Source of the DNA: Syntrophaceae bacterium
GTDB taxonomy: Bacteria; Desulfobacterota; BSN033; UBA1163
Direction: 5' to 3'
Length of the DNA: 37,579 nt
NCBI GenBank assembly: GCA_013388635.1
Contig: JACAEX010000065.1
Location: 1-37,579 of the forward strand
Part shown: one piece after another, positions 9,266 through 16,822 of the stretch
How positions within the stretch are numbered: position 1 is the stretch's first letter
Layout: every line of letters starts with the position of its first letter
Program-made: the position numbers and the translations under genes
Notes under the pieces: model-generated
What the model was told of the DNA's origin: nothing
Seen by the model: the letters and a program-made list of their open reading frames with translations, nothing else
Databases searched by the model: none

Positions 9266-9802
9266 ATGAAGATTGGCGAACGCATTCGGAATTTGAGACA
9301 GTTGAGCAACTTGACCCAGGAAGAGCTGGCGGAGCGGGCCAATTTGACCAAAGGATTTATCTCCCAGGTCGAACGGGATCTGACGTCCATCTCCCTGGAC
9401 AGCCTGATCCAGATCCTTGACGCCCTGGACGAGGATATCTCCGACTTCTTCAAGGAGACCTCCGAGCAGAAGATCGTCTACCGCGAGAATGATCGGGTGG
9501 CGATCGAGAAAGAGAGGATCGAGAAGTTTGAACTTCTGGTCCCGGGTTCGACGAATCGGCGCCTCGAACCCATCCTCCTGACCCTCCGCAAGGGGGAGTC
9601 AACGCCAAAAGAGAGGCCTCATGAAGGGGAGGAGTTCGGCTTTGTGCTACGTGGGAGGGTCAACCTCCGGTTTGGAAGAGAGGTTCTGAAGCTGAAAAAG
9701 GGGGAATGTTTCTACCTCTCAGCAGAGAAGGAGCATTGGCTTCATAACAGTGGTTCGAAGGAGGCGGTAATCCTCTGGATCAGCTCGCCCCCTTCCTTCT
9801 AA
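9266..9802 (+). CDS. XRE-family regulator with C-terminal cupin domain, likely polyamine-responsive
   Basis: A 178-residue transcription regulator. Residues 1-60 form an XRE helix-turn-helix (IGERIRNLRQLSNLTQEELA, then TKGFISQVERDLTSISLDSL). A linker follows, then a cupin beta-barrel (residues about 105-175) with HEGEEFGFVLRGRV and the closing KGECFYLSAEKEHWLHN. This is the PuuR-like architecture used to sense polyamines or related amines. The gene heads an operon with arginine decarboxylase and agmatinase, and its upstream palindrome also precedes the carboxyspermidine genes, so it probably controls both. Start: ATG at 9266; only a poor ribosome-binding site (CGGGCCCG) is visible. Confidence 0.88.
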   Translation: MKIGERIRNLRQLSNLTQEELAERANLTKGFISQVERDLTSISLDSLIQILDALDEDISDFFKETSEQKIVYRENDRVAIEKERIEKFELLVPGSTNRRLEPILLTLRKGESTPKERPHEGEEFGFVLRGRVNLRFGREVLKLKKGECFYLSAEKEHWLHNSGSKEAVILWISSPPSF

Positions 9803-9845
9803 ATCTCATACCCATCGCCCAGATGGGTAAAAATGGAGAGACGCC

Positions 9846-10313
9846 GTGATCTTCAAGACCCCAACTCAATACTTTCTGGTCTCCGGAGCTTCGGACGGTT
9901 ACACCCCTCTGAATGCCTTTGACGGAGCCCTGCTCCAGGCAGGCATCGGGAACACGAACATCGTCAAGATGTCGAGCATCGTCCCACCACACTGTAAAGC
10001 GATCGCCCCCATCCCCTTGCCCCCGGGTGCTCTTGTCCCTGCGGCCTACGCCTGCATTACGAGCGACATCCCCGGAGAGATGATCTCGGCTGGCGTCGCC
10101 ATAGCTCTTCCAGAAGATGAAAATCAGAACGGGTTGATTATGGAATATTCGGCCAGAGGAGCTCGGCGCGAGATTGAAGAGATCGTCCGAAACATGGCCA
10201 TCGAAGGGATGAAACTTCGTGGATGGAAAATCAGAGATCTCAATTCGATCGCCATCGAATATAAGATAAAGAAGATCGGGGCAGCCTTGGCCGCTGTGGT
10301 CCTCTGGGGTTGA
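9846..10313 (+). CDS. pyruvoyl-dependent arginine decarboxylase
   Basis: Converts arginine to agmatine. The 155-residue proenzyme cleaves itself between Ser43 and Ser44 in KMSSIVPP, leaving a pyruvoyl group on the new alpha chain. Other family marks are the N-terminal [17 protein letters not shown] and the central [14 protein letters not shown], and a terminal [18 protein letters not shown] stretch. Start: GTG at 9846 with GGAGAG six bases upstream. It ends exactly where the agmatinase gene begins. This type is widespread in archaea and occurs in some bacteria including anaerobes; here it replaces the PLP-type SpeA. Confidence 0.94.
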   Translation: MIFKTPTQYFLVSGASDGYTPLNAFDGALLQAGIGNTNIVKMSSIVPPHCKAIAPIPLPPGALVPAAYACITSDIPGEMISAGVAIALPEDENQNGLIMEYSARGARREIEEIVRNMAIEGMKLRGWKIRDLNSIAIEYKIKKIGAALAAVVLWG

Positions 10314-11180
10314 ATGAAGCTTCCTTTCATCGAACAGAACTTTATCTCGGCCAGTGCACCCTTCAAGGAAAGCCGGATCATCCTGCTCGGATGTCCTTAT
10401 GACGGATCATCCTCCTTTCGGCCTGGTGCCCGATTCGGACCATCGGCAATTCGGAAGGCCTCGTGGGGAATTGAAACCTTCAGCCCATATTTTGAACGAG
10501 ACCTCGGCGAGATGAGAATTCACGACATGGGAGACCTGGAGCTCCCTCTGGGGGAGAAAGAGGCTTCCCTCCGTTCGGTTCGGAAGGCCATTCGCAAGAT
10601 CCTTTCCGAAAAGAAATTTCCTATCTCCCTGGGAGGAGATCATTTGATCACCCTTCCGATCATCGATGAGATCCGCAGGATCCACCCCGATCTCCATCTG
10701 GTTCAGATCGATGCCCACGCAGACTTGAGAGAGGAGTACTTAGGCGAAACCATTTCACACAGTACGGTCATCAGAAGGGTGGTTGATCTTCTGGGCAATG
10801 GGAAATTGACCCAGCTCGGAGTCCGCTCCGGAACGGAAGAAGAATTCAGATTCGCAAAAAAGATAAAGTCGATTGTCTCGACCGACCGGAAATCGCTCAG
10901 GGCTCTGGTCAGGCGGCTTAGAAACCGCCCGGTCTACATCACGCTTGATCTCGATGTGATCGATCCCAGCCTTCTCCCGGGTGTGGGGACGCCCGAGCCC
11001 GGAGGGCTCACCTTCCGGGACCTCATCTCTCTCTTGGAAGAACTTCAGCCCCTGCACATCGTTGGATTCGATCTCGTAGAGCTGACCCCTGACTATGATC
11101 CAACCCAGGTCTCCTCGCTCACCGCATCGGTCATCCTCAGAGAGATGATCCTCGCCTTCGCTCGAAATCCGAAGCACTAA
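10314..11180 (+). CDS. speB: agmatinase (arginase/agmatinase family)
   Basis: Hydrolyses agmatine to putrescine and urea with a binuclear manganese centre. All metal-binding motifs of the ureohydrolase family are present in 288 residues: GGDH (about residue 109), DAHADLR (about 132), and TLDLDVIDPS with GVGTPEPGG (about 215-235). ATG at 10314 directly follows the TGA of the arginine decarboxylase with no spacing, so the two are translationally coupled. Substrate choice (agmatine rather than arginine) is inferred from that neighbour. With the carboxyspermidine pair this completes arginine to spermidine without S-adenosylmethionine. Confidence 0.93.
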   Translation: MKLPFIEQNFISASAPFKESRIILLGCPYDGSSSFRPGARFGPSAIRKASWGIETFSPYFERDLGEMRIHDMGDLELPLGEKEASLRSVRKAIRKILSEKKFPISLGGDHLITLPIIDEIRRIHPDLHLVQIDAHADLREEYLGETISHSTVIRRVVDLLGNGKLTQLGVRSGTEEEFRFAKKIKSIVSTDRKSLRALVRRLRNRPVYITLDLDVIDPSLLPGVGTPEPGGLTFRDLISLLEELQPLHIVGFDLVELTPDYDPTQVSSLTASVILREMILAFARNPKH

Positions 11181-11240
11181 ATTCGAAATACGAGACAACA
11201 CTGAGAATCATAATGGCTTTGAGGTTATTTGGGACCTTGG

Positions 11241-11292
11241 TCATTCGATATTTGAATTTGTTTCGGGTTTCGATATCCGAATTTCGGATTTC
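11241..11292. repeat. dispersed intergenic repeat, copy R2
   Basis: About 51 bases starting TCATTCGATATTTG and ending ATTTCGGATTT match 12491-12541 with three mismatches. It lies between the convergent agmatinase and 4Fe-4S protein genes. No intrinsic terminator is evident here. Confidence 0.85.
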
Positions 11293-11298
11293 AGCATT

Positions 11299-12393
11299 TC
11301 ACAGACGTCCTTTTTCTTTCATCAATCGAACCATCAAATCTTTATAGGTCTCCGGTGGGATCACTTTCTTCTCCCTCTCCTCCATCTTCATCGCATCAGC
11401 CGGGCAGAAATGGGCACAGACCCCACATCCAAGACAGAACTCCTCATCGACCATGGGATAATCCCCCTCCATCCGGATCGCCTTGATCTGGCAGCGACTC
11501 TCACACTCCCCGCATCCGGTGCACTCCTCCCGGTCGGGTCTGGCAATGAAATGGGTCGTTGAAACGGCGTGTTTTAAATGGTGTTCGGTGATCCCTTGGA
11601 GAAATCCGCAGCAGCACCCACAGCAGTTGCAGATAAAGGTCGTCTGATCCAGAACGTTATCCCCGATATGGACCAATCCCAGATTCTCAGCCTTTCGCAG
11701 CGTATCCAATAGTTCCTCGACCGATGCCCTCCTCGCAAATCCCTGTTCGACCAAGAAGTCGGAGGAATTACCCAAGGTCATGCAGATATCTTCAATGGGT
11801 GCAGAACAGTTTCGTCCCAGATGCCAGGCCTCATGCCGGCAATAGCATTTGCCGAGACTTCCCCGCCCTGCCATTTTGATATATTCTGCGGCCTCTTGGT
11901 ACCGGAGAACTTCACTCCTGACAGGAGGAACGATATCGCTGTAGAGATAGACCCGGCCTCGGCTCGTCCCCGGCGCAAAAAATTCTTGGACAAATTCGGG
12001 CGTGTTCTTATAGACATGCATCAGCTCCGCTAACCGTTGCATCGGAAGAGACTCATCGGTCCGCATAAAAGTGAACTCGAAGAATCCCGTCATCCCCATC
12101 GAGAGGAGGTACCGGATCTTCCCGCCTCTTTTCGACGTGATGACCAATCCTTTCTTCATCATTCCCTTCAGAATTTCCTCCAAATCACTTCCCTGGATCC
12201 CAGTGGCACGCTCGATCTGCTCAAATGTCGCCAGGCCCATCGGAAACTGGGCCCCCACCTTCGCCTCCTTCTCGGTAAAAAGGATCGCCAATATCTCATA
12301 GATAGAGGTGTGTTCAGGAAGCCCGATCGGGTTCTGATGAATTCTCTCTCGCAGCCGCCTCAAAATCTCTTCCTTCCCAGAAAGATGTCCCAT
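11299..12393 (-). CDS. winged-helix and 4Fe-4S cluster protein of unknown function
   Basis: A 364-residue protein. The N-terminal half has a winged-helix-like region (about residues 15-100: FEQIERATGIQGSDLEEI, then GLVITSKRGGKIRYLL). The C-terminal half is cysteine-rich: CYCRHEAWHLGRNC, then CNCCGCCCG, then two ferredoxin motifs CTGCGECESRC and CLGCGVCAHFC followed by P. Iron-sulfur proteins with this layout occur in anaerobes; the exact role is not known to me and could be electron transfer or redox sensing. I chose the ATG at 12393, with AAGGAGG five bases upstream; the upstream in-frame extension to 12471 is encoded by a dispersed repeat and is unlikely to be protein. Confidence 0.85.
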   Translation of the reverse strand: MGHLSGKEEILRRLRERIHQNPIGLPEHTSIYEILAILFTEKEAKVGAQFPMGLATFEQIERATGIQGSDLEEILKGMMKKGLVITSKRGGKIRYLLSMGMTGFFEFTFMRTDESLPMQRLAELMHVYKNTPEFVQEFFAPGTSRGRVYLYSDIVPPVRSEVLRYQEAAEYIKMAGRGSLGKCYCRHEAWHLGRNCSAPIEDICMTLGNSSDFLVEQGFARRASVEELLDTLRKAENLGLVHIGDNVLDQTTFICNCCGCCCGFLQGITEHHLKHAVSTTHFIARPDREECTGCGECESRCQIKAIRMEGDYPMVDEEFCLGCGVCAHFCPADAMKMEEREKKVIPPETYKDLMVRLMKEKGRL

Positions 12394-12414
12394 CATCTCC
12401 TCCTTCCTTCTGAT

Positions 12415-12541
12415 GAAATCCGAAACACGAAATCCTAAATCCGAAACAATTCCAAAATCCAAATGTTCCAAACCGATTCAGAATTTTTGGTCCTTCGATA
12501 TTTGAATTTGTTTCGAGTTTCGATATTCGAATTTCGGATTT
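12415..12541. repeat. dispersed intergenic repeat, copy R3 (two units)
   Basis: A CGAAA-rich half (12415-12468) shares 27 identical bases (12442-12468) with 23084-23110. A TTTCG-rich half (12491-12541) is nearly identical to copy R2. The two halves are roughly inverted versions of one theme, so the unit may fold back on itself. Confidence 0.85.
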
Positions 12542-12547
12542 ACAAAG

Positions 12548-13480
12548 TTAGTAGCCTTTCTCGCGATCGACCAGACCGATCAGAGGCTCCCCTCTCACCC
12601 ACCTCCCGTAATTCCTAACGAACTCTTCACAGATCTCCTCGGGGATGTTGATCCCTGAAACATGGGGGGTGATGATCACGTTCTCCATACCCCAGAGCTC
12701 ACTTTCCCTGGGAAGAGGCTCGTTTTCAAAGACATCGAGCACGGCTTTGATCCTCTTTGTTTTGAGCACTCTAATCAGAGCCGCCTCGTCAATCGTCCTA
12801 CCTCTTCCGATGTTGAAGAGCAGAGATCCCTCTCTCAAGAGGCTGAGTTCCTTCTCTCCTAAAAGGTGGTAAGTTTCGGGCGTAAGGGGAAGGACGACGA
12901 CCAGGTAGTTGAGCAGAGGGATCATTTTCTCAAGGTCGTTTGGTCCGAAAACCTGATCGACATGCTCTACAGACCCGGGGATCCGCCTTACTCCAAGGAC
13001 ATCCATCCCAAACTGTTTTCCCTGTTTAGCAATCTCCTTCCCTGCTGAACCCAGGCCCACGATCCCCATCGTCTTCCCACGGAGCCGAACCGGCCGAATC
13101 GGCTCGCAAACCCTATTCCTCTGATCCTCAAAGTATTTCGAAAGGCTTCGAGCAAAGTAAAGGATATAGCTGAAGACATATTCGGCCATCATCTCGCCGT
13201 AGACCGTTGCCTTGGTCAGGATCACCGATTCCGATAGAGAGGGTTTTCTTATGAGATCCTCATTTCCTGCGGCCATTGAGGAGAACCAGACCAGCCTCTT
13301 CGCCCTTCTCAACAGATCGTCCGGGATATGCCAGGAGAGGAGTATATCGATCTCTTCGATGAAGTCGATCGCCTCCTCCGTTCGAACGGCTGAATGGATC
13401 TCCACATCGGGCAATCTTTTCAAAAGGATCTGTTCATAGATTTTCGCTTCCGGATGATAGATGAGAAGTCGATGGGGCAT
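12548..13480 (-). CDS. D-isomer-specific 2-hydroxyacid dehydrogenase
   Basis: NAD-dependent oxidoreductase interconverting a 2-keto acid and a D-2-hydroxy acid; the substrate is unknown. The 310 residues contain the Rossmann motif GIVGLGSAGKEIA (about residue 140), the NIGRGRTIDE segment with the substrate-binding Arg, DVFENEPLP with the catalytic Glu, and TPHVSG with the catalytic His. The N-terminal catalytic lobe is short but complete. I chose the ATG at 13480, giving MPHRLLIYHP; upstream in-frame sequence to 13567 is arginine/proline-rich and unlike the family. It follows the beta-hydroxyacid dehydrogenase by 93 bp and is probably part of the same transcript. Confidence 0.9.
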   Translation of the reverse strand: MPHRLLIYHPEAKIYEQILLKRLPDVEIHSAVRTEEAIDFIEEIDILLSWHIPDDLLRRAKRLVWFSSMAAGNEDLIRKPSLSESVILTKATVYGEMMAEYVFSYILYFARSLSKYFEDQRNRVCEPIRPVRLRGKTMGIVGLGSAGKEIAKQGKQFGMDVLGVRRIPGSVEHVDQVFGPNDLEKMIPLLNYLVVVLPLTPETYHLLGEKELSLLREGSLLFNIGRGRTIDEAALIRVLKTKRIKAVLDVFENEPLPRESELWGMENVIITPHVSGINIPEEICEEFVRNYGRWVRGEPLIGLVDREKGY

Positions 13481-13573
13481 AAACAAGGACCTGTTTCTTA
13501 ACGTTAATTGGGACGGCGCTCGGCCGGGATGATCTCTTCTCCTGAACGGTGGGACCATCCTTCTCAAAATGGA

Positions 13574-14458
13574 TCATTTATCCGCTTCGGTAATTCGTTC
13601 CACCACCTTCATCAGATCTGCACCCTCCTTTTCCTGAAGCCCAAGACCGAGCGCCTCGGCCGCAAGGAAGTATTGATATGCAGAAGTGGTCACATAGAGA
13701 GGTAGTTTGAGCTTCCGAGCTGTGTTTGAAACGATGCTGATATCCTTACACAGCTGTCCCAACCCTCCCGGAGAGGGTGTTTGATCGAGCACGCTTTTCG
13801 ACAAAAGCCGGAAATAGTCGCTTCCGGCAATCCCGCTCCCTACGATCTCGCAGACCCTGTGAGGATCAAGCCCAAGTTTCTTGGCGAGCAGGATGGTTTC
13901 CATTACAGCAGCGTGAGTGACGGAGACCAAGAGCTGGTTGCAATGCTTTACGGACTGTGCCACACCAGGGCTTTCGCCAACGTGATGGATCTTACCTAAG
14001 ACCTCTAATACCGGACGAACCTCCTCAACCAGGGAGGAGGCCGCGGCCACAATCAAAGTCAACGTCCCTTTCTCCACCCTCGCCGGACCGCCGGTAAATG
14101 GACAGTCCACGAAAGCAACCCCCTTTTCTTCACACCGCTTGGCCACCCACTCCAAATTGTCGCGGTTGATCGTGCTCATGCAAATCACTTTTGATCGACT
14201 CCCTGTGCCTTCCAGAATACCATTCCGACCGGTCGCCACCTCGATGACCTGCTCGTCGTTAAGGACCAGGATGATCACCGTTTCAGCCCTTTCAGCCACC
14301 TCTTTCGGACTGGAGGCCGCTTTGCCGCCCAGGGCTTTAAACCTCTCAATCACCTCCGGTCTCCGGCCGTAACCGACCACCTCATAACCAGCCCTGATGA
14401 ATGCCGATGTGCTGGGCATTCCGATTCGTCCTAGTCCGATAATCCCCACTCTCTGCAT
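13574..14458 (-). CDS. beta-hydroxyacid dehydrogenase (3-hydroxyisobutyrate dehydrogenase/tartronate semialdehyde reductase family)
   Basis: NAD(P)-dependent oxidoreductase of about 294 residues. It has an N-terminal Rossmann motif (GIIGLGRIGMPS), the family signature near residue 120 (DCPFTGGPARVEKGTL), and the catalytic lysine in SVKHCNQLL (about residue 170). The C-terminal helical domain has the usual GLDPHRV stretch. Preferred start: ATG at 14458, with a GGGGGG tract seven bases upstream. A longer frame starts at 14551, where ATG overlaps the TGA of the upstream gene (ATGA); it would add 31 atypical residues, but coupled initiation there cannot be excluded. The substrate is unknown. Confidence 0.9.
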   Translation of the reverse strand: MQRVGIIGLGRIGMPSTSAFIRAGYEVVGYGRRPEVIERFKALGGKAASSPKEVAERAETVIILVLNDEQVIEVATGRNGILEGTGSRSKVICMSTINRDNLEWVAKRCEEKGVAFVDCPFTGGPARVEKGTLTLIVAAASSLVEEVRPVLEVLGKIHHVGESPGVAQSVKHCNQLLVSVTHAAVMETILLAKKLGLDPHRVCEIVGSGIAGSDYFRLLSKSVLDQTPSPGGLGQLCKDISIVSNTARKLKLPLYVTTSAYQYFLAAEALGLGLQEKEGADLMKVVERITEADK

Positions 14459-14547
14459 CATGAGCCCCCCAGAAATCTGCCGAAACGTGCTGGCTTCCCC
14501 CGCGGCCCACCTCATCAGGCCGATCTCCATCCAAAACCCGATCCTGA

Positions 14548-15165
14548 TCATGGACGAACCATCTTTCTCAAAAGCTTCGCAGCCCGATGAGGGTTAAACA
14601 CGCCACACAGACAGGGCTTGGCCAGTTCGATGGCCGCTTTCTCAATCGTAATCTTTTTCTTTTCAATCTCCTCCACCATTTTCTTAACCAGATGACCCGA
14701 AACCAACCCATGACCGCACATGGTGACAAAATCGAGGATCTCAGGAGGCGAGATCTTCTCCTGATTGCCGTGAATGCCCAATGCAAATTCGACCAGTGGT
14801 GGATCGATTCCGGCCTTCTGGCAGCAGTCGAAAACCTCGTCAAACAGACCTGAGACCACCACGGATATCCCGATGTTTTTTTCCTTCAATTCTCTCATGC
14901 AGGCGATCAGGCTTGTCTTATCCTTGAACACCACCTGCCAGCCCACCGTATGTCTCTCCATGATCTCCTCGGCAGGCATCATAAATTGGTTTGCAACCTT
15001 ACAATCTCCGAAGTTCAGATCCGTGTATTTCCTCGCGATCTCGGCCATCTGCTTCAACCGTTCTCCCGCCCCCACATCATTGAACCCACGAGAGACGTGG
15101 GTCAACATCGGAAAATCTTCCCTCAAGTCTTCGATCTTCCCTGTACGGTGAAGTGTATGGGTCAT
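14548..15165 (-). CDS. conserved cysteine-containing protein of unknown function
   Basis: A 205-residue soluble protein I cannot assign to a named family with confidence. Visible marks are NFGDCKVANQ (about residue 52), the hydrophobic strand ISVVVSGLFDEVFDCC, LGIHGNQEK, then MCGHGLVSGHLVKKM and a C-terminal CLCGVFNPHRAAKLL. Cysteines in DCK, CC, MCGHG and CLCG could bind a metal or cluster, and the HG pairs look catalytic or ligating. Start: ATG at 15165 with AGGAGG nine bases upstream. It lies 18 bp after the ferredoxin-domain gene and its stop overlaps a possible start of the hydroxyacid dehydrogenase, so it belongs to this operon. Confidence 0.75.
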   Translation of the reverse strand: MTHTLHRTGKIEDLREDFPMLTHVSRGFNDVGAGERLKQMAEIARKYTDLNFGDCKVANQFMMPAEEIMERHTVGWQVVFKDKTSLIACMRELKEKNIGISVVVSGLFDEVFDCCQKAGIDPPLVEFALGIHGNQEKISPPEILDFVTMCGHGLVSGHLVKKMVEEIEKKKITIEKAAIELAKPCLCGVFNPHRAAKLLRKMVRP

Positions 15166-15183
15166 CCGATTCCTCCTTCATCC

Positions 15184-15909
15184 CTACCTGTTCAGAACCC
15201 TTCCCAATCCCAGATTGACCTTGCCGTTGGGATAGACCGGAAATCCCATCTCCCTTGCCACTCCAAGGGCAAACTCCTTCTCATCCGGGAAAGAAATCAG
15301 GTCGACGGAGAAAACAGTCTCCACCCTTTCGGAAGCTTTTCGCAATACTTCAAAAACGTCTTTGAGCTGATGGGGTTTTACGACGAATTCAATAATGGCA
15401 GAGAGAACCTTTTCTTCCCTCAGTTCCGGTTTGAGTTTCCCGGTCTTTGGATCCTCGAAGAGAAACATCACCGGGTTTTTGGGTTCAAAGAGAATCCCCT
15501 TCTCAGCCAGGGCCATGGCGATCGTTTCCAGATCTTTGAGCCTGGCCCCCACTCCGGGACGGCCCACTTCCACCGCCATTCCCCAGGAGCCCCGTTTGAA
15601 GCGACCGGTGACCTCATTGGTCTTCATCTCCTCGGTCCCTCTTCCCGGCACCCCGGTCTCTTTATGCTCAACCATCGGGTCGCTGAAGGCTCGACGCACA
15701 ATTCTCGGCCATCCAAGTTCGGGAAGATAAATGGCCTCCGGTTTGCAAACATTGGCTCTGAGGCAGACTCCGCATTCCACACACTCATCCTCATCAATCC
15801 AAGATCTCTTCTTGGTCTTGCCGCCATCTTTGCGAACGTGAATGGCCCCTACTGGGCAGTAACTCACACACCGCTCGCACCCCACACACTTTTCCTGATC
15901 GATACGCAT
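15184..15909 (-). CDS. ferredoxin-like protein with N-terminal 2x[4Fe-4S] domain and C-terminal unknown domain
   Basis: A 241-residue protein. Residues 1-65 carry two cluster motifs, CVGCERCVSYCP and CVECGVCLRANVCKP. The remainder, about 170 residues, has a conserved-looking stretch FSDPMVEHKETGVPGRGTEE, then MKTNEVTGRF, followed by an alpha/beta region that might be a ligand-binding regulatory fold. I do not recognise a named family for the C-terminal part. It is the first gene of the run transcribed toward 11299, which suggests it feeds electrons to or senses something for the downstream dehydrogenases. Start: ATG at 15909 with GAGGGAG upstream. Confidence 0.8.
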   Translation of the reverse strand: MRIDQEKCVGCERCVSYCPVGAIHVRKDGGKTKKRSWIDEDECVECGVCLRANVCKPEAIYLPELGWPRIVRRAFSDPMVEHKETGVPGRGTEEMKTNEVTGRFKRGSWGMAVEVGRPGVGARLKDLETIAMALAEKGILFEPKNPVMFLFEDPKTGKLKPELREEKVLSAIIEFVVKPHQLKDVFEVLRKASERVETVFSVDLISFPDEKEFALGVAREMGFPVYPNGKVNLGLGRVLNR

Positions 15910-16015
15910 CCAAATCTCCCTCTTTGCTACGAGACTCTGTCATCACTGACCGGAAACCACTTCGCTTGCAGCACGAAACAGGCATCCTCCCCCTATCACC
16001 ATTACCACACAGCCT

Positions 16016-16714
16016 CTACCCATGGTAGAGCAATGCTACTAAAGATTTCAGATAAAAGGCCAAAATAATCAACAGGAGGGCCGGTATCAGGTTTCCCACC
16101 TTCACCCTCTGGAGCCCGAGAATATTGACTCCGATCCCCATCACGATCACCCCGCCCACAGCAGTGAGTTCCTTAACCAAAGAAGGAGTAAACAAGGATT
16201 GAAGCTTCCAGGCCAATAAGGTCAACCCTCCCTGATACAACAGGACAGGAACGGCCGATCCCAGAACCCCTATTCCCATATTTGCAGCAAAAGGGATTGA
16301 GATGATCCCGTCCATCACGGCCTTTGTGACCAGGATCGAGCGATCCCCCTTCAGGCCGTCGGTGATACTGCCAACGATCGCCATCGATCCAACGCAGAAT
16401 AAAAGACTCGTATAGATGAATCCTCTGGCAGGGCTCTCCTCCGTTAAATTGAGACGTCTCTCCAACCAGGAACCCAGACCATCCAGGTGGCCTTCGATAT
16501 CGATCCACTCCCCTAAGATCGCCCCAAGGGCTAAACTGATCAAGACCATGATCAGCTCTTCTCCCTGAAGGGCCATGCTCACTCCGATGACAAAGGTGAA
16601 GAGGCCCATCACCTGGAGTGCGGTTTTTGCGATCCGTTCGGGAAAACCCCTGCGGAATAACAATCCCAATGCGCCGCCGGTCAGTATAGCGATAACATTG
16701 ATCATGGTTCCCAT
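16016..16714 (-). CDS. DUF554 family membrane protein
   Basis: A 232-residue integral membrane protein with about six to seven hydrophobic segments. It opens with GTMINVIAILTGGALGLLFR and contains the family stretch FCVGSMAIVGSITDGLKGD, then MDGIISIPFAANMGIGV, as in YdfK-like DUF554 proteins. The function is unknown; transport is likely. Start: ATG at 16714 with AGGAAGG six bases upstream; an in-frame extension to 16840 crosses the divergent promoter region and is rejected. It is transcribed divergently from the deacetylase gene. Confidence 0.9.
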   Translation of the reverse strand: MGTMINVIAILTGGALGLLFRRGFPERIAKTALQVMGLFTFVIGVSMALQGEELIMVLISLALGAILGEWIDIEGHLDGLGSWLERRLNLTEESPARGFIYTSLLFCVGSMAIVGSITDGLKGDRSILVTKAVMDGIISIPFAANMGIGVLGSAVPVLLYQGGLTLLAWKLQSLFTPSLVKELTAVGGVIVMGIGVNILGLQRVKVGNLIPALLLIILAFYLKSLVALLYHG

Positions 16715-16735
16715 CAAAAACCTTCCTGATCTGTC

Positions 16736-16754
16736 TGCACAATCTCGTTGTGCA
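16736..16754. promoter_or_regulatory. perfect inverted repeat between divergent genes
   Basis: TGCACAA-TCTCG-TTGTGCA lies in the 108-bp gap between the DUF554 and deacetylase genes, 21 bp from one start codon and 68 bp from the other. Position and perfect symmetry suggest an operator for an unknown regulator. Confidence 0.5.
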
Positions 16755-16822
16755 CAGGCGATTTTTTTGGTATCAGTATACAATATGGGGAAACCTCTTA
16801 CAACAGGGGAAAGGAGAATCCG

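Noticed and set aside
9815-9833. CCCATC-GCCCA-GATGGG hairpin between the regulator and arginine decarboxylase as a terminator
   Set aside because: It is followed by TAAAAATGG rather than a T-run, and the downstream genes have no other promoter, so it is more likely neutral or an mRNA processing feature.
12394-12471. N-terminal extension of the winged-helix/4Fe-4S protein
   Set aside because: It is encoded by dispersed repeat R3, and a strong AAGGAGG precedes the downstream ATG at 12393.
14950-16068. 372-codon plus-strand frame
   Set aside because: Antisense to the ferredoxin-domain gene and its neighbour, both with clear cysteine motifs and ribosome-binding sites.
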